Source: an uncultured Lachnospiraceae bacterium (lineage in GTDB: Bacteria > Bacillota_A > Clostridia > Lachnospirales > Lachnospiraceae). Taken from it: a stretch of 14,063 nucleotides of DNA. Both the position numbers and the translations under genes were made by a program. Below are positions 1 to 7,164 of the stretch, one piece after another; position 1 is the stretch's first letter; each line of letters starts with the position of its first letter. Below the pieces are notes generated by a model. The model ran no database searches and was not told where the DNA came from. It saw only the letters and a list, made by a program, of their open reading frames with translations. Location: assembly GCA_905200565.1 (NCBI GenBank), contig CAJKKX010000017.1, forward strand, positions 1-14,063, in the 5' to 3' direction.

Positions 1-2738
1 TCGATGGAGGATTTGACTTCCTCGAATTTTCCGCGCAGGGATTCCAGGGCTTTCTTCTGTGCTTCAGAGGATGCTTCCGCTATTTCCGCATTTTTCTTCA
101 TTGCTTTTGCATTCTCCTGTGCGGCTTTTGTCGAATCTTCCATTGAATCCGACGTCTCCTGGATTTCCTTTCCGAGCCCTTCTTGCTCTTTTTTACATTC
201 TTCTACAAACTTCCCCTGTTCCTCTATTACTTCGTTACTGTTTTGTATGTTAGATTTCAAGGCTGCCTGCTTTGCCCTTAACGCATCCGCCTTTGTTTCC
301 GCCTGTCCCGTCAGGTATGTGCTCTGCTTTAAAGTCTTGTTTCCATCTTCTCCTATTTCTGCCAGTTCAGCTTCTACTTTTTTCAATTCCTCTTCAGCGT
401 CTGCCTTTTCCTTCGCCGCTGTGGCTGATATCTGGTTCGCCTCTGCGATTTTTCCTGCTACCTCGGCCATCCGATCCCCATATACGTCCGCAAGTGCTGT
501 CTGTTTCATAGAGTTGACGTAGCCGTCAACCGCATCTTTTCCCATATTTAATTCGCCTGTCTGTTCATTCAGTGCAAGATTTAACCCTGGGATTGCCTCA
601 TTTAATTGATTGACGTAACCGAGCATCTCGCCCTTCCGGCTTGCAAAATCCTCCTGACTTCCCGCCAGCTCATAAAGCCTGTCGGCCATCACCTGAAGGG
701 AACTGCTGTCCACTTCCACTTTGTTTTTATTGTCCTCAAATGCTCCCTTACTTTCTTCTGCGCTCTTTTTCAGCTCTTTTAATTCTTCTGACAGGTTATG
801 AATTTCCTCCGCCTGTTCCGCTGTCTCATTCTTCACATTTCTCTGCGAGTTTGCCAATGCACCGAAAACCGCAATGCAGACTCCAACGCCTATTGATATT
901 GCCAACCAGTGCGCTTTCAGAAAGGACATTGCAGTATTCAGTACGTGCGTAGATGTCGCCAATAATTTAGTAGCAACGTCTGCTTCTCCAAGTGATATCC
1001 AGTATGCTTTTACACTTGCCACCGCTCCCATGAACATATTGCTGGTGGTTACCTTTACAACTGTGATTGTCGTTCCAAGCCCTATAATCGCCGATTCAAT
1101 CGGTGCTAAATTATCCGCAATCATTTCCAGCCCGGATTGTGCCATTGGAAGCAGCGTCCTTATCTGCTCCCCCAGCTGCATTTGTATCTGGCGCGTAAGC
1201 TGCGTAATCTGGCTTTCCAGGTCATCATATTTTATATCCTTAATTTCCTCCATCTGCCCACGCACATCTGCGAAGGCATTCCCCGTACTTGTCAGGGACT
1301 GGACAAATTTCAGGTTGCTATCCTCCCCCATTGTTCCGAAAGCAGTGGCCGCCATTGTAAGGGCCTCCTGTTCGGTTTTGCATTGTCCGATATCGTTCAC
1401 AATGGAATCAATCACCTGTTTCTGTGTAGCATTCCCTGCCTGCCATTCCAAAAACAAATTCTGAGTTCCTTCGCTAAAACTTCCCAGAGCCCCTTCTATC
1501 GTCCCGTCCGCCATCCTGTTTGTTACCTCGTTGATGGCGTCATTGACTTTATCCAGATTGTAGGCTCCGTTTTCTGTTCCATTTTTAAGAAGCTGAAAGT
1601 ATTCCTGTGCGCTGTACCCTGCCTGGGCGAAATTTCCGGCGTACTCTGATACGTTGTCTCCCAGCTCATCCGTGTAATTCAGTCCAGCTTTCGCACCCCT
1701 TCCCATCAAATCCATAGCTTCTTCCGCACTCATGCCGAACTGGTACATGAGGCTCCTGGTTCCGCGGAGAGTTTCATTCATATCCATGTCGAAAGTATCC
1801 CGCAGGGCAAAAGCACTCTCCGTCACGTTTGTGAGCTCTGTTCCGTTCAGCTCCCCTAACGTCTGGATGGTCTTTTCTATTGTATTGCCTACATCCTCCA
1901 GGCTGTCGCCGTAATTATTTTTATAGACATCCTCAAGAACACCCTTATATCTTTCTACTGCCGCACCGGAAACATTCAGGCTTGCTTCCATCTGGTTCCC
2001 GGCTTTTTCAAGTTCTATTGTATTTTCGTAAGCACTCGCTGTTAATTCCTTCAATGCGTCAACTGCCACATCAATTACTTTCCTAGATACAGAACCCTTT
2101 AGCGCCTCCCCCCATTTTATAGTCGCCTCCGTTGCTTCCCGCACCCTCCTGCCGTTTCCGTCAATGCTGTGGCTGTGCTGGTCTACGGAACGTCTCGCCT
2201 CATCCAAATGACGTTGGTTTTCATTTGATCGGTTTGTCATCCTGGAAAGCTCTGCCTCCGCCCTTGCAAGACTCGCTTCCCATCCCCTGACCCTGGCTTC
2301 CTGTTTTCCGTAATTCTCCCCGGCCCTTTCCAGGGCTTTGCGCAATTCCTCGACTGCCTCTTCCTGCCGTCTCATCTCTTCTTCCGAAGCTTCGCCCGCC
2401 GCCCGCATGGCTTCCAGGTCTCTTTCGGCGTTTTCCAATTCTGCGCCTACCCGTTCAACCTTCTGTCCGTATTCCTCGTATTTCCTTCTGGAGTTTTCCA
2501 GCCCTTCATTTACCCTTTCTATCTTCTTCCGCTGTTCATCCAGAATCCTTCCATAGATCTCCTGTTTCCGTCCCAATGCTTCCACGGAATTCAAATTTCC
2601 TGCGTAATCCTGGTTCACCTTTGATATTTCTGCTTTCATTGCCTTAAGGCTATTATTTACGCTTGAAACTGCTGTCTTAAACTGGCTCTCCCCGTCCAGC
2701 TTAATAAATGCGCCAATTTCGAAATTTTCCCCTGGCAT
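1..2738 (-). CDS. Phage tail tape measure protein, C-terminus beyond window
   Basis: The tape measure protein sets tail length and is packed inside the tail tube; it often helps DNA delivery. The frame is open from the ATG at 2738 to the window edge, giving 912 codons without a stop. Residues from about 15 to 190 are highly charged and predicted coiled coil (repeats such as RRQEEAVEELRKALERA). A central TP901-type region follows (GTRSLMYQFGMSAEEAMDLM). Two hydrophobic segments lie near residues 548-575 and 609-625 (WLAISIGVGVCIAVFGALA), then a second coiled-coil stretch runs from about 780 to the edge. AAGGAGGG sits 5 nt before the ATG. Length, composition and position downstream of the tail chaperone genes all fit this role. 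An internal terminator-like hairpin lies just upstream of the ribosome binding site. The 3' end is missing. Confidence 0.95.
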   Translation of the reverse strand, partial: MPGENFEIGAFIKLDGESQFKTAVSSVNNSLKAMKAEISKVNQDYAGNLNSVEALGRKQEIYGRILDEQRKKIERVNEGLENSRRKYEEYGQKVERVGAELENAERDLEAMRAAGEASEEEMRRQEEAVEELRKALERAGENYGKQEARVRGWEASLARAEAELSRMTNRSNENQRHLDEARRSVDQHSHSIDGNGRRVREATEATIKWGEALKGSVSRKVIDVAVDALKELTASAYENTIELEKAGNQMEASLNVSGAAVERYKGVLEDVYKNNYGDSLEDVGNTIEKTIQTLGELNGTELTNVTESAFALRDTFDMDMNETLRGTRSLMYQFGMSAEEAMDLMGRGAKAGLNYTDELGDNVSEYAGNFAQAGYSAQEYFQLLKNGTENGAYNLDKVNDAINEVTNRMADGTIEGALGSFSEGTQNLFLEWQAGNATQKQVIDSIVNDIGQCKTEQEALTMAATAFGTMGEDSNLKFVQSLTSTGNAFADVRGQMEEIKDIKYDDLESQITQLTRQIQMQLGEQIRTLLPMAQSGLEMIADNLAPIESAIIGLGTTITVVKVTTSNMFMGAVASVKAYWISLGEADVATKLLATSTHVLNTAMSFLKAHWLAISIGVGVCIAVFGALANSQRNVKNETAEQAEEIHNLSEELKELKKSAEESKGAFEDNKNKVEVDSSSLQVMADRLYELAGSQEDFASRKGEMLGYVNQLNEAIPGLNLALNEQTGELNMGKDAVDGYVNSMKQTALADVYGDRMAEVAGKIAEANQISATAAKEKADAEEELKKVEAELAEIGEDGNKTLKQSTYLTGQAETKADALRAKQAALKSNIQNSNEVIEEQGKFVEECKKEQEGLGKEIQETSDSMEDSTKAAQENAKAMKKNAEIAEASSEAQKKALESLRGKFEEVKSSI

Positions 2739-2754
2739 GTAATCCCTCCTTGCA

Positions 2755-2799
2755 AAAAGGCATCGCAAATATCCCTGAATGATATTTGCGACGCCTTTT
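2755..2799 (-). terminator. Intrinsic terminator hairpin between the membrane protein and the tape measure gene
   Basis: The two 19-nt arms 2781-2799 and 2755-2773 flank a 7-nt loop. In the minus-strand RNA all 19 positions pair, one of them as G-U. In a plus-strand RNA that position would be an A-C mismatch, so the hairpin is better suited to minus-strand transcription. GCC plus a run of U ends the stem on the minus strand (UUUUU at 2758-2754). It lies 35 nt after the membrane protein stop and 3 nt before the tape measure Shine-Dalgarno sequence. Confidence 0.8.
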
Positions 2800-2834
2800 G
2801 ATACGCGGCTCCCTCAGTCCTGTTGATTTATTCT

Positions 2835-3338
2835 TTATTCTAAAAACATTGCTAATACTGCAATCCCAATCAGTACAAACAATATTCCAAAAAACCCAAG
2901 CGATGCAATGATTGACACAAACGCCAGTAATATGGCTGTCGTCACCCATCGCACCGTTTTACTTTTTAGTCTGCACTCCTGTGTAGTTGGGGTGTCTGTT
3001 TTTCTGCATAGCCATTCATACAACTTTGCTGACAGATCGCCATATTTGAACACTGCCAGGTATATGACTGCCATCCTTACAATCTTGATTTCACTGGGCT
3101 GCTCCGTGTCTGCTTTCCCGAATCCATATAAAATCCAGTGCTTTGTCTCCGGCGTGCTTTTATAAAGCACTAATAGCGCCGTCAGCGCTAACAATGCAGC
3201 CAGTAGCCAGCGTACCTTTTTCACTGTTGGATCTGTTTCTTTCCGCCCTGATGCTTTCCTGTATCCCCACGCTGCAACATCTGCGATCTGTAAGATGGCC
3301 AACCATATGCCTGCTGCTACGAATATTTTCAGTAACAT
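2835..3338 (-). CDS. Polytopic membrane protein, candidate phage moron
   Basis: This 167-aa protein has four or five hydrophobic segments, at about residues 5-25, 43-60, 84-103, 130-147 and 148-166, with short charged loops between them. I do not recognise its family. It looks like an internal duplication: residues 4-26 align without gaps to 85-107 (9 of 23 identical, including K-I, LA, D and the final Y), and a KKVRW/KTVRW motif recurs at 40-44 and 127-131, each followed by a transmembrane segment. The ATG at 3338 has GGGGGTG about 6 nt upstream. It sits between gpGT and the tape measure gene, where most siphophages have nothing, and has its own promoter (3377-3405) and terminator (2755-2799). 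The inferred role is in the host membrane of a lysogen, for example superinfection exclusion. A holin is less likely at this position and with this promoter arrangement. Confidence 0.85.
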   Translation of the reverse strand: MLLKIFVAAGIWLAILQIADVAAWGYRKASGRKETDPTVKKVRWLLAALLALTALLVLYKSTPETKHWILYGFGKADTEQPSEIKIVRMAVIYLAVFKYGDLSAKLYEWLCRKTDTPTTQECRLKSKTVRWVTTAILLAFVSIIASLGFFGILFVLIGIAVLAMFLE

Positions 3339-3376
3339 GTTTCACACCCCCATTTCAATCCCTTCCTTACGTGTCT

Positions 3377-3405
3377 ATTATATCGTTTATGTCTGCGGAA
3401 ATCAA
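3377..3405 (-). promoter_or_regulatory. Sigma-A-type promoter for the membrane protein gene
   Basis: On the minus strand TTGATT (3405-3400) and TATAAT (3382-3377) are separated by exactly 17 bp. The -10 is a perfect match and the -35 matches consensus at 4 of 6. The -35 begins 4 bases after the gpGT stop codon, and the -10 lies 38 nt before the membrane protein start. No activator site is evident. It is predicted to let the gene be read in the prophage state. Confidence 0.7.
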
Positions 3406-3409
3406 GGTT

Positions 3410-3942
3410 TTAGAACACCTGGTCTATCGTCACTTCCTGCTCTTTTAATCCACTCATTTCCAGGTGCGCATCAAACAGCAGGAAAAATTTCCGTAGTGTC
3501 ATTGCCATTACTTCTTCCTGACGGAAGTTCAGGATTTTACAGCCGATGTATAAAATGCGGGCAGTGTTTATCTTTTCTGCCCGCCCTCCCCGTTTGGGGA
3601 GGCGTATTCATCCGGTTCCGGAAGCGACAGGCCATAAGCCCGAAGGACGTCCATCGTCACTTCAAGAACATTTTCCTGGGTAATGAGCCACCCGGCCTCT
3701 TTCTCTGTATACGTTTTCAGTTCGGCCTGTGGTGACCGTTCTGCTTCGTCATTCAGGAGCGCCATCGTCAGATAGCGCAGGATTTTGACAGACTCTTTCT
3801 TGTCTGTCAGCTTATTGACGACTTCCTCCAGACTACAGTCATAATGGTCCTGTACTTCATCTACCACATTCAGAGTAAAGAGAAAATGCCGCTCTGCCCC
3901 ATCCAGCTTGATCGGTACTCCCGTTGGTTTTAATTCGCTCAT
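3410..3942 (-). CDS. Tail assembly chaperone fusion gpGT, made by -1 ribosomal frameshift
   Basis: The fusion shares its first 117 codons with gpG, then slips to the -1 frame at CCCAAAC (3598-3592) and reads 60 more codons to a TAA at 3412-3410, giving 177 aa. The extension starts RGGRAEKINTARILYIGCK and holds a helical motif (EEVMAMTLRKFFLLFDAHLE). It has no start codon with a ribosome binding site of its own. In lambda and many siphophages the gpG and gpGT pair coats the tape measure protein and recruits tail tube subunits, and gpGT is the minor product. The extension carries no stop between the slip site and its end, and its codons read as protein-like sequence, which supports real translation. 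Confidence 0.85.
3557..3598 (-). promoter_or_regulatory. Programmed -1 frameshift signal (slippery heptamer plus stem-loop)
   Basis: The slippery heptamer C-CCA-AAC lies at 3598-3592 and is in the X-XXY-YYZ phase of gpG. After a 7-nt spacer (3591-3585), a perfect 8-bp stem follows: GCGGGCAG (3584-3577) pairs with CTGCCCGC (3564-3557). The 12-nt loop contains the gpG stop TAA (3570-3568). Slippage pairs Pro-tRNA with CCC and Asn-tRNA with AAA. Each of the standard -1 frameshift elements is present at standard spacing. Confidence 0.85.
3568..3942 (-). CDS. Tail assembly chaperone gpG
   Basis: This 124-aa protein is the zero-frame product of the tail chaperone locus. It starts MSELKPTGVPIKLDG and has the helical, acidic composition usual for gpG-like chaperones encoded right after the major tail protein. 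The ATG at 3942 is preceded by AAGGAGG, which overlaps the stop codon of the major tail protein gene (TAAGGAGG), so the two are likely translated together. The last seven residues lie downstream of the slippery heptamer; ribosomes that do not slip stop at the TAA inside the hairpin loop. It is expected in the cytoplasm of the infected cell and absent from the finished virion, as known for lambda gpG. Confidence 0.85.
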   Translation of the reverse strand: MSELKPTGVPIKLDGAERHFLFTLNVVDEVQDHYDCSLEEVVNKLTDKKESVKILRYLTMALLNDEAERSPQAELKTYTEKEAGWLITQENVLEVTMDVLRAYGLSLPEPDEYASPNGEGGQKR

Positions 3943-3953
3943 GTGTTTCCTCC

Positions 3954-4568
3954 TTATTCAGAGCCCTTTTGCGGCGTGTCAACTGTTTCATCTCCTTCTG
4001 GAACTGCAAGCCCCGCTTTCTGATCCAGCCACGCTTTCGCTTTCTCTTCTGTGGCGAATTCCGCCTGTTCTTTCCACACACCGTCATCTGCCTGGAATAC
4101 CGTTCCTTCAATGGTCGGCGTCTGGAATGCCACGGTCTCCCCTTTGGTATCCGTCTCGTCGTTCGGCTCTGCGAATTTTACTTTTCTGAGCCATTTTGCC
4201 AGATAATACGGCTTGCCATTCCGAATCACTTCCCCATAAAAGCCCACGCCCAGGAACGGTGAAATATCGCTGACGGACGCTGTCACCAGTGCCGGTGTTT
4301 TTCCATCCTCCGATGCTTCCGTAAATTCATGTCCCAGCATCTTCGCATAAGCGCTCTGTGTCAGGTCGTCCACATTCAGGGACAACGTGCCATCCTTAAA
4401 GGACTTATCGGATTCCGCAATCCCATCGTCCGCATAGAGCTTTACATCGTTGTTGTTCGCTGTCACGGATGCCTTGATCGCTTTTGCGATCACGAACCCT
4501 GTATCATAGGTTTTTCCATCTTCTTTCATCGGTGCTGCCACCGGGTATTTTAATCCTACTTTTGCCAT
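3954..4568 (-). CDS. Major tail (tube) protein, phi13-like
   Basis: This 204-aa protein forms the tail tube of siphophages. It resembles the phi13/TP901 major tail protein family: an N-terminal MAKVGLKYPVAAPMKEDG strand region, a conserved stretch around FKDGTLSLNVDDLTQSAYAKMLG (about residues 57-79), and a SPFLGVGFYG segment near residues 103-112. Length is normal for the family. The final 50 residues, rich in E, K and A, may be a surface-exposed extension (AEFATEEKAKAWLDQKAG). The ATG at 4568 follows GAGGAATAAGAG and comes 3 nt after the stop of the tail terminator gene. The tail chaperone follows 11 nt downstream. Confidence 0.9.
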   Translation of the reverse strand: MAKVGLKYPVAAPMKEDGKTYDTGFVIAKAIKASVTANNNDVKLYADDGIAESDKSFKDGTLSLNVDDLTQSAYAKMLGHEFTEASEDGKTPALVTASVSDISPFLGVGFYGEVIRNGKPYYLAKWLRKVKFAEPNDETDTKGETVAFQTPTIEGTVFQADDGVWKEQAEFATEEKAKAWLDQKAGLAVPEGDETVDTPQKGSE

Positions 4569-4571
4569 CTC

Positions 4572-4913
4572 TTATTCCTCCATATTCTCTATGATGTTGC
4601 ACGATATTACTACGTGTGCAGTTCCTGTTTCTTTTTCATACAATGTTCTTACCGCCCCTACTCCAAATCCCGCATCGAGAAGCATCTTTCTGATTCTTCT
4701 TTTCATTTCCCGGTAATCTGCCTGCGAGGGCGTGAATAAATGCACCTGCCACCAGACAGATACCCCCTCCGGGCGGTCATCCCTGTAAGCAGTACAGCGC
4801 TCATCTTCTTCATTGTACACGATGTACTCTGGTTTCGCGCCTTTGTACTCATAAGGTTTCACCGGAAGTCCTGTTTCTTCCAGCGTCTTTTTTAATAATT
4901 CCTCTGCTTTCAT
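4572..4913 (-). CDS. Tail completion / tail terminator-like protein
   Basis: This 113-aa protein begins MKAEELLKKTLEETGLPVKP and continues with a Tyr-rich strand and a WWQVHLFTP segment near residues 54-62, a pattern seen in small proteins that cap the tail tube and join it to the head (DUF3168/DUF806-like). The assignment relies mostly on size, fold pattern and location between the gp10-like gene and the major tail protein. Its ATG overlaps the upstream stop by 4 nt (ATGA at 4913-4910), so translation is probably coupled. I place it in this role with good confidence but cannot name the exact family. Confidence 0.8.
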   Translation of the reverse strand: MKAEELLKKTLEETGLPVKPYEYKGAKPEYIVYNEEDERCTAYRDDRPEGVSVWWQVHLFTPSQADYREMKRRIRKMLLDAGFGVGAVRTLYEKETGTAHVVISCNIIENMEE

Positions 4914-5308
4914 CTGGAAACCTCCCGGTTAAATACTTCCCGCATTTTTTCCATGACTTCCGGCGTCGCATTCAGTACGGCAGTCGTTATGATGGGGACG
5001 GCCGGGCGGCCTTTTGCGCCAAACTCCATCCATGCGGCTTTCGCCATGTTCCTTATACCCTTCCTGTCTTTTCCTGTTGGACGGACACATATGGAATATC
5101 CTCCTGTTTTCCCGCTTCTTACTTTTGTTCGCTTGATGGATTTTACCATGTCCCCGCTTACCCAGTGCGGCGTTGCCTGCCTGATGACTTCCCTCTCTAA
5201 GATTGGCGCCGCTTCTTCCAGCATCTTCGGGGCAATCTCATGAATCCGCCCCATCCGCTCCAGGGCTGATGCAAATTCATCCATCCCCCTTACGTTGAAC
5301 TGTGCCAC
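4910..5308 (-). CDS. HK97 gp10-like head-tail joining protein
   Basis: This 132-aa protein matches the HK97 gp10 family: an N-terminal VRGMDEFASALERM helix, a central region with TPHWVSGDMVKSIK, and the hallmark MEFGAKGRPAVPII segment near residues 92-105. I chose the GTG at 5308 because AAGGAGGG lies 6 nt upstream. An ATG eight codons later is possible (GTAAGGGGG directly before it), and the frame also runs further upstream to 5473, but that extension overlaps the head-closure gene and is not protein-like. With the GTG start it overlaps the head-closure gene by 32 nt. In HK97-like phages these proteins work at the head-tail junction. Confidence 0.88.
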   Translation of the reverse strand: MAQFNVRGMDEFASALERMGRIHEIAPKMLEEAAPILEREVIRQATPHWVSGDMVKSIKRTKVRSGKTGGYSICVRPTGKDRKGIRNMAKAAWMEFGAKGRPAVPIITTAVLNATPEVMEKMREVFNREVSR

Positions 5309-5645
5309 CTGCGTCCCTCCTTTTCCTTGCAAGGTGTAGAGAAAGATCATTGGACTTTGGCAGTGAATCCATGATTGACTGTACCTGCACGATCTCATAG
5401 ACTTCCCCCCTGAGTACGGCCAGGTATTCCGTGGACATCCACATCTGGTATGGGATGCGGATAAGCCGGTCAATCTGCACTTTGTTTGTCAAGGCTTCCT
5501 GGTAGCGTTTTATCCCCACTGTCCGCTCCCCGTACCGGAACCTTCCGGCCTCCGCGCCTGCATTCCCATCTTCGTCAATCTCCCGGATGCTGCATATGCC
5601 GTCATTGAACGTCTCAAATGTAGCCCTGTTTTCTGGCGTAGTCAT
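5277..5645 (-). CDS. Head-closure / head-tail adaptor protein (SPP1 gp16-like)
   Basis: This 122-aa protein contains the compact beta-barrel pattern of head-closure proteins: strands around GICSIREIDEDGNA, FRYGERTVGIKRYQEAL and VQIDRLIRIP, then EYLAVLRGEVYEIVQVQ near residues 73-89. Such proteins seal the capsid portal after packaging and dock the tail. Its ATG at 5645 overlaps the gp6-like gene by 32 nt, and its 3' end overlaps the next gene by a similar amount, so the four joining genes are packed tightly and probably translated as a coupled set. The ribosome binding site is weak (GGGGGTGCAGGCGG), in line with coupling. Identification rests on position and strand pattern. Confidence 0.85.
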   Translation of the reverse strand: MTTPENRATFETFNDGICSIREIDEDGNAGAEAGRFRYGERTVGIKRYQEALTNKVQIDRLIRIPYQMWMSTEYLAVLRGEVYEIVQVQSIMDSLPKSNDLSLHLARKRRDAGGTVQRKGDG

Positions 5646-5913
5646 CCGCCTGCACCCCCATTCTTAGCGAAATCAATTCCGCCTGGAAATTCACCCCGAA
5701 CAGTTCCAGGGCGTTATTCCTGGCATAGCGGCAGTAGTCGAAGAGCAACGCTCTTGGCAGTCCCTCTGCGGTGTAGTCCTGTTCTGTTCCTGCTGCATGG
5801 TCGAGATACTTCATTCCACGTTCCAGGATACCTGTCAGCTTCCTGTCCGTCTCGTCATCCTGCCAGGTGATGTCCAGGTAGTTTCGGACATCACCCAGTA
5901 TTTCCGCTGTCAT
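5614..5913 (-). CDS. gp6-like head-tail connector
   Basis: This 99-aa, all-helical protein fits the HK97 gp6-like connector family: an N-terminal ILGDVRNYLDITWQDDETDR helix, then KLTGILERGMKYLDHAAG and LLFDYCRYARNNALELF. These proteins form a ring below the portal. The gene starts at an ATG 18 nt after the capsid gene stop, with a GC-rich weak site (GGGGCGGG) before it. Size, helical pattern and location between capsid and head-closure genes agree with the usual gene order. Confidence 0.88.
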   Translation of the reverse strand: MTAEILGDVRNYLDITWQDDETDRKLTGILERGMKYLDHAAGTEQDYTAEGLPRALLFDYCRYARNNALELFGVNFQAELISLRMGVQADDYARKQGYI

Positions 5914-5931
5914 TTGTCCCGCCCCGTCCGG

Positions 5932-7164
5932 TTAAGACGTGGCTTTTGCTTTTGTGACCACCGGATTATCTTCCCCATTTGTGACTTCTACTTCAAGCCC
6001 GTTCGTCACTTTCACCTCAAGCGGCAGCGGTTTGAGCTTCGAGATATCCAGATAGATAAAGGCGTTGTTGTCTTTCGGCCGTCCCATTCCATACATCTTC
6101 GTGATATACACCCGGTTATCCTCTAAGAACTGGTATTCATCCGAATACTCAATCTTTCCGGATGAACCAGCCCCGACGCCCATAAAGTATTTTTTCGGAA
6201 GGCCGAGGATCGCTTCGCCCTCATTCAGTACGGAGGACTGCACAACCCTTGTCGGGTACGGGAAGATATTGTTTTTGTAAGTCCCGTCCGCTGCCCTCAC
6301 CGTAGACGATGGAAGTACCTTCTGAATGTAGTCCGCCGGGTTTACGACCAGCATGACTTCCGGCACTGTCCGATAGCCTCCCAAAGGCTTTTTTGCCAGC
6401 GGCGCTACTGCCGCACAGTACTCAGCGGGATTCAGAGATGTCAGTGTGATTTTGGTCTTGTCTGCATATACGCCCTGTGTGACTGCGCCGTCCAGGTCTT
6501 TGCACATGCCGATCGGCTGATTTTTCCCGGTTCCTTTCAGGATTCCCTTTTCAAGTCCTCCCGCTGACGCTTCTGACAGGATAATGCGTGTGTAATTGTC
6601 AAGCCATACAGGACCCAGGGACAGCATATCTTTCGGTACTGGAATGAATGCACTCAGTTTTGCAAGCGTCATATCCATCGTATCGATCTTTCCTGCCAGT
6701 TCTGTCGAAATAGCCGTTGTGAGAGCGTCCCACGTTGCCAGGTCGATATTGTCAGCATTTACAATCATCTTGATTGCCCCCTGGCAGTTCGTAAAGTCTA
6801 TCGCGGACAGGAGCGGATGCGCTTCCTGCATGTCCTCAATTACAGAATCCATGATTGTTTCCGGCATTGCCTCGTTAATGTCCACCAGCGCCTGCTGCGG
6901 GTTTGGCGACTTCGCCGCCTCAATCCACGCCTGATAGAATTTCGTTTCCTCTGCCGTAAGCTGCCTGATTCCCCTTGACGCTAATACGGCCGTATCCCTG
7001 CTCTGCCGGAGCTCGCCGTATTCCTCCATGATCCTTTCCTGTACCCCTGAAGCAAACTGGGTAAAGGCTTCCGCCATCGCGTCCTGGTCGTCGTCTTTCA
7101 TTGCTTTTGACAGCGCCTGCATGAGTTCCATGTTTTCCTGTTTTAATAAGTCTTTGTTTTTCAT
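5932..7164 (-). CDS. HK97-fold major capsid protein
   Basis: This 410-aa protein is the main shell subunit. Residues 1 to about 100 are helical and charged (LLKQENMELMQALSKAMKDD) and look like a delta/scaffold domain that the adjacent protease would remove. The HK97-fold body follows, with MDMTLAKLSAFIPVPKDML (about 163-181), LSEASAGGLEKGILKGTGKN near 196-215 and a C-terminal domain with YSDEYQFLEDNRVYITKMYG. The last 30 residues carry a short repeat, EVKVTNG then EVEVTNG, in a flexible-looking tail. Start is the ATG at 7164, overlapping the protease stop by 4 nt, with AGGGG 7 nt upstream. I cannot place the cleavage site by eye. Confidence 0.93.
   Translation of the reverse strand: MKNKDLLKQENMELMQALSKAMKDDDQDAMAEAFTQFASGVQERIMEEYGELRQSRDTAVLASRGIRQLTAEETKFYQAWIEAAKSPNPQQALVDINEAMPETIMDSVIEDMQEAHPLLSAIDFTNCQGAIKMIVNADNIDLATWDALTTAISTELAGKIDTMDMTLAKLSAFIPVPKDMLSLGPVWLDNYTRIILSEASAGGLEKGILKGTGKNQPIGMCKDLDGAVTQGVYADKTKITLTSLNPAEYCAAVAPLAKKPLGGYRTVPEVMLVVNPADYIQKVLPSSTVRAADGTYKNNIFPYPTRVVQSSVLNEGEAILGLPKKYFMGVGAGSSGKIEYSDEYQFLEDNRVYITKMYGMGRPKDNNAFIYLDISKLKPLPLEVKVTNGLEVEVTNGEDNPVVTKAKATS

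Noticed and set aside
4..522. Long plus-strand open frames opposite the tape measure gene, including one of 172 codons
   Set aside because: They are antisense shadows: low-complexity Ser/Phe/Ala-rich products mirroring the coiled-coil codons of the minus-strand gene, without a ribosome binding site.
2701..2949. Minus-strand 82-codon frame across the hairpin and the end of the membrane protein gene
   Set aside because: It lies in a different frame over two supported genes and a terminator, has no recognisable domain and no good start site.
3336..3352. A three-codon minicistron ATG-GGG-GTG-TGA 5 nt before the membrane protein start (in ATGGGGGTGTGAAACATG)
   Set aside because: It overlaps the G-rich stretch that serves as the ribosome binding site, and such short frames occur by chance. 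No evidence of leader control.
5309..5473. N-terminal extension of the gp10-like gene to 5473
   Set aside because: The extra 55 residues are Cys/Ser/Pro-rich, unlike the family, and overlap the head-closure gene in another frame. The GTG at 5308 has a strong Shine-Dalgarno at correct spacing.
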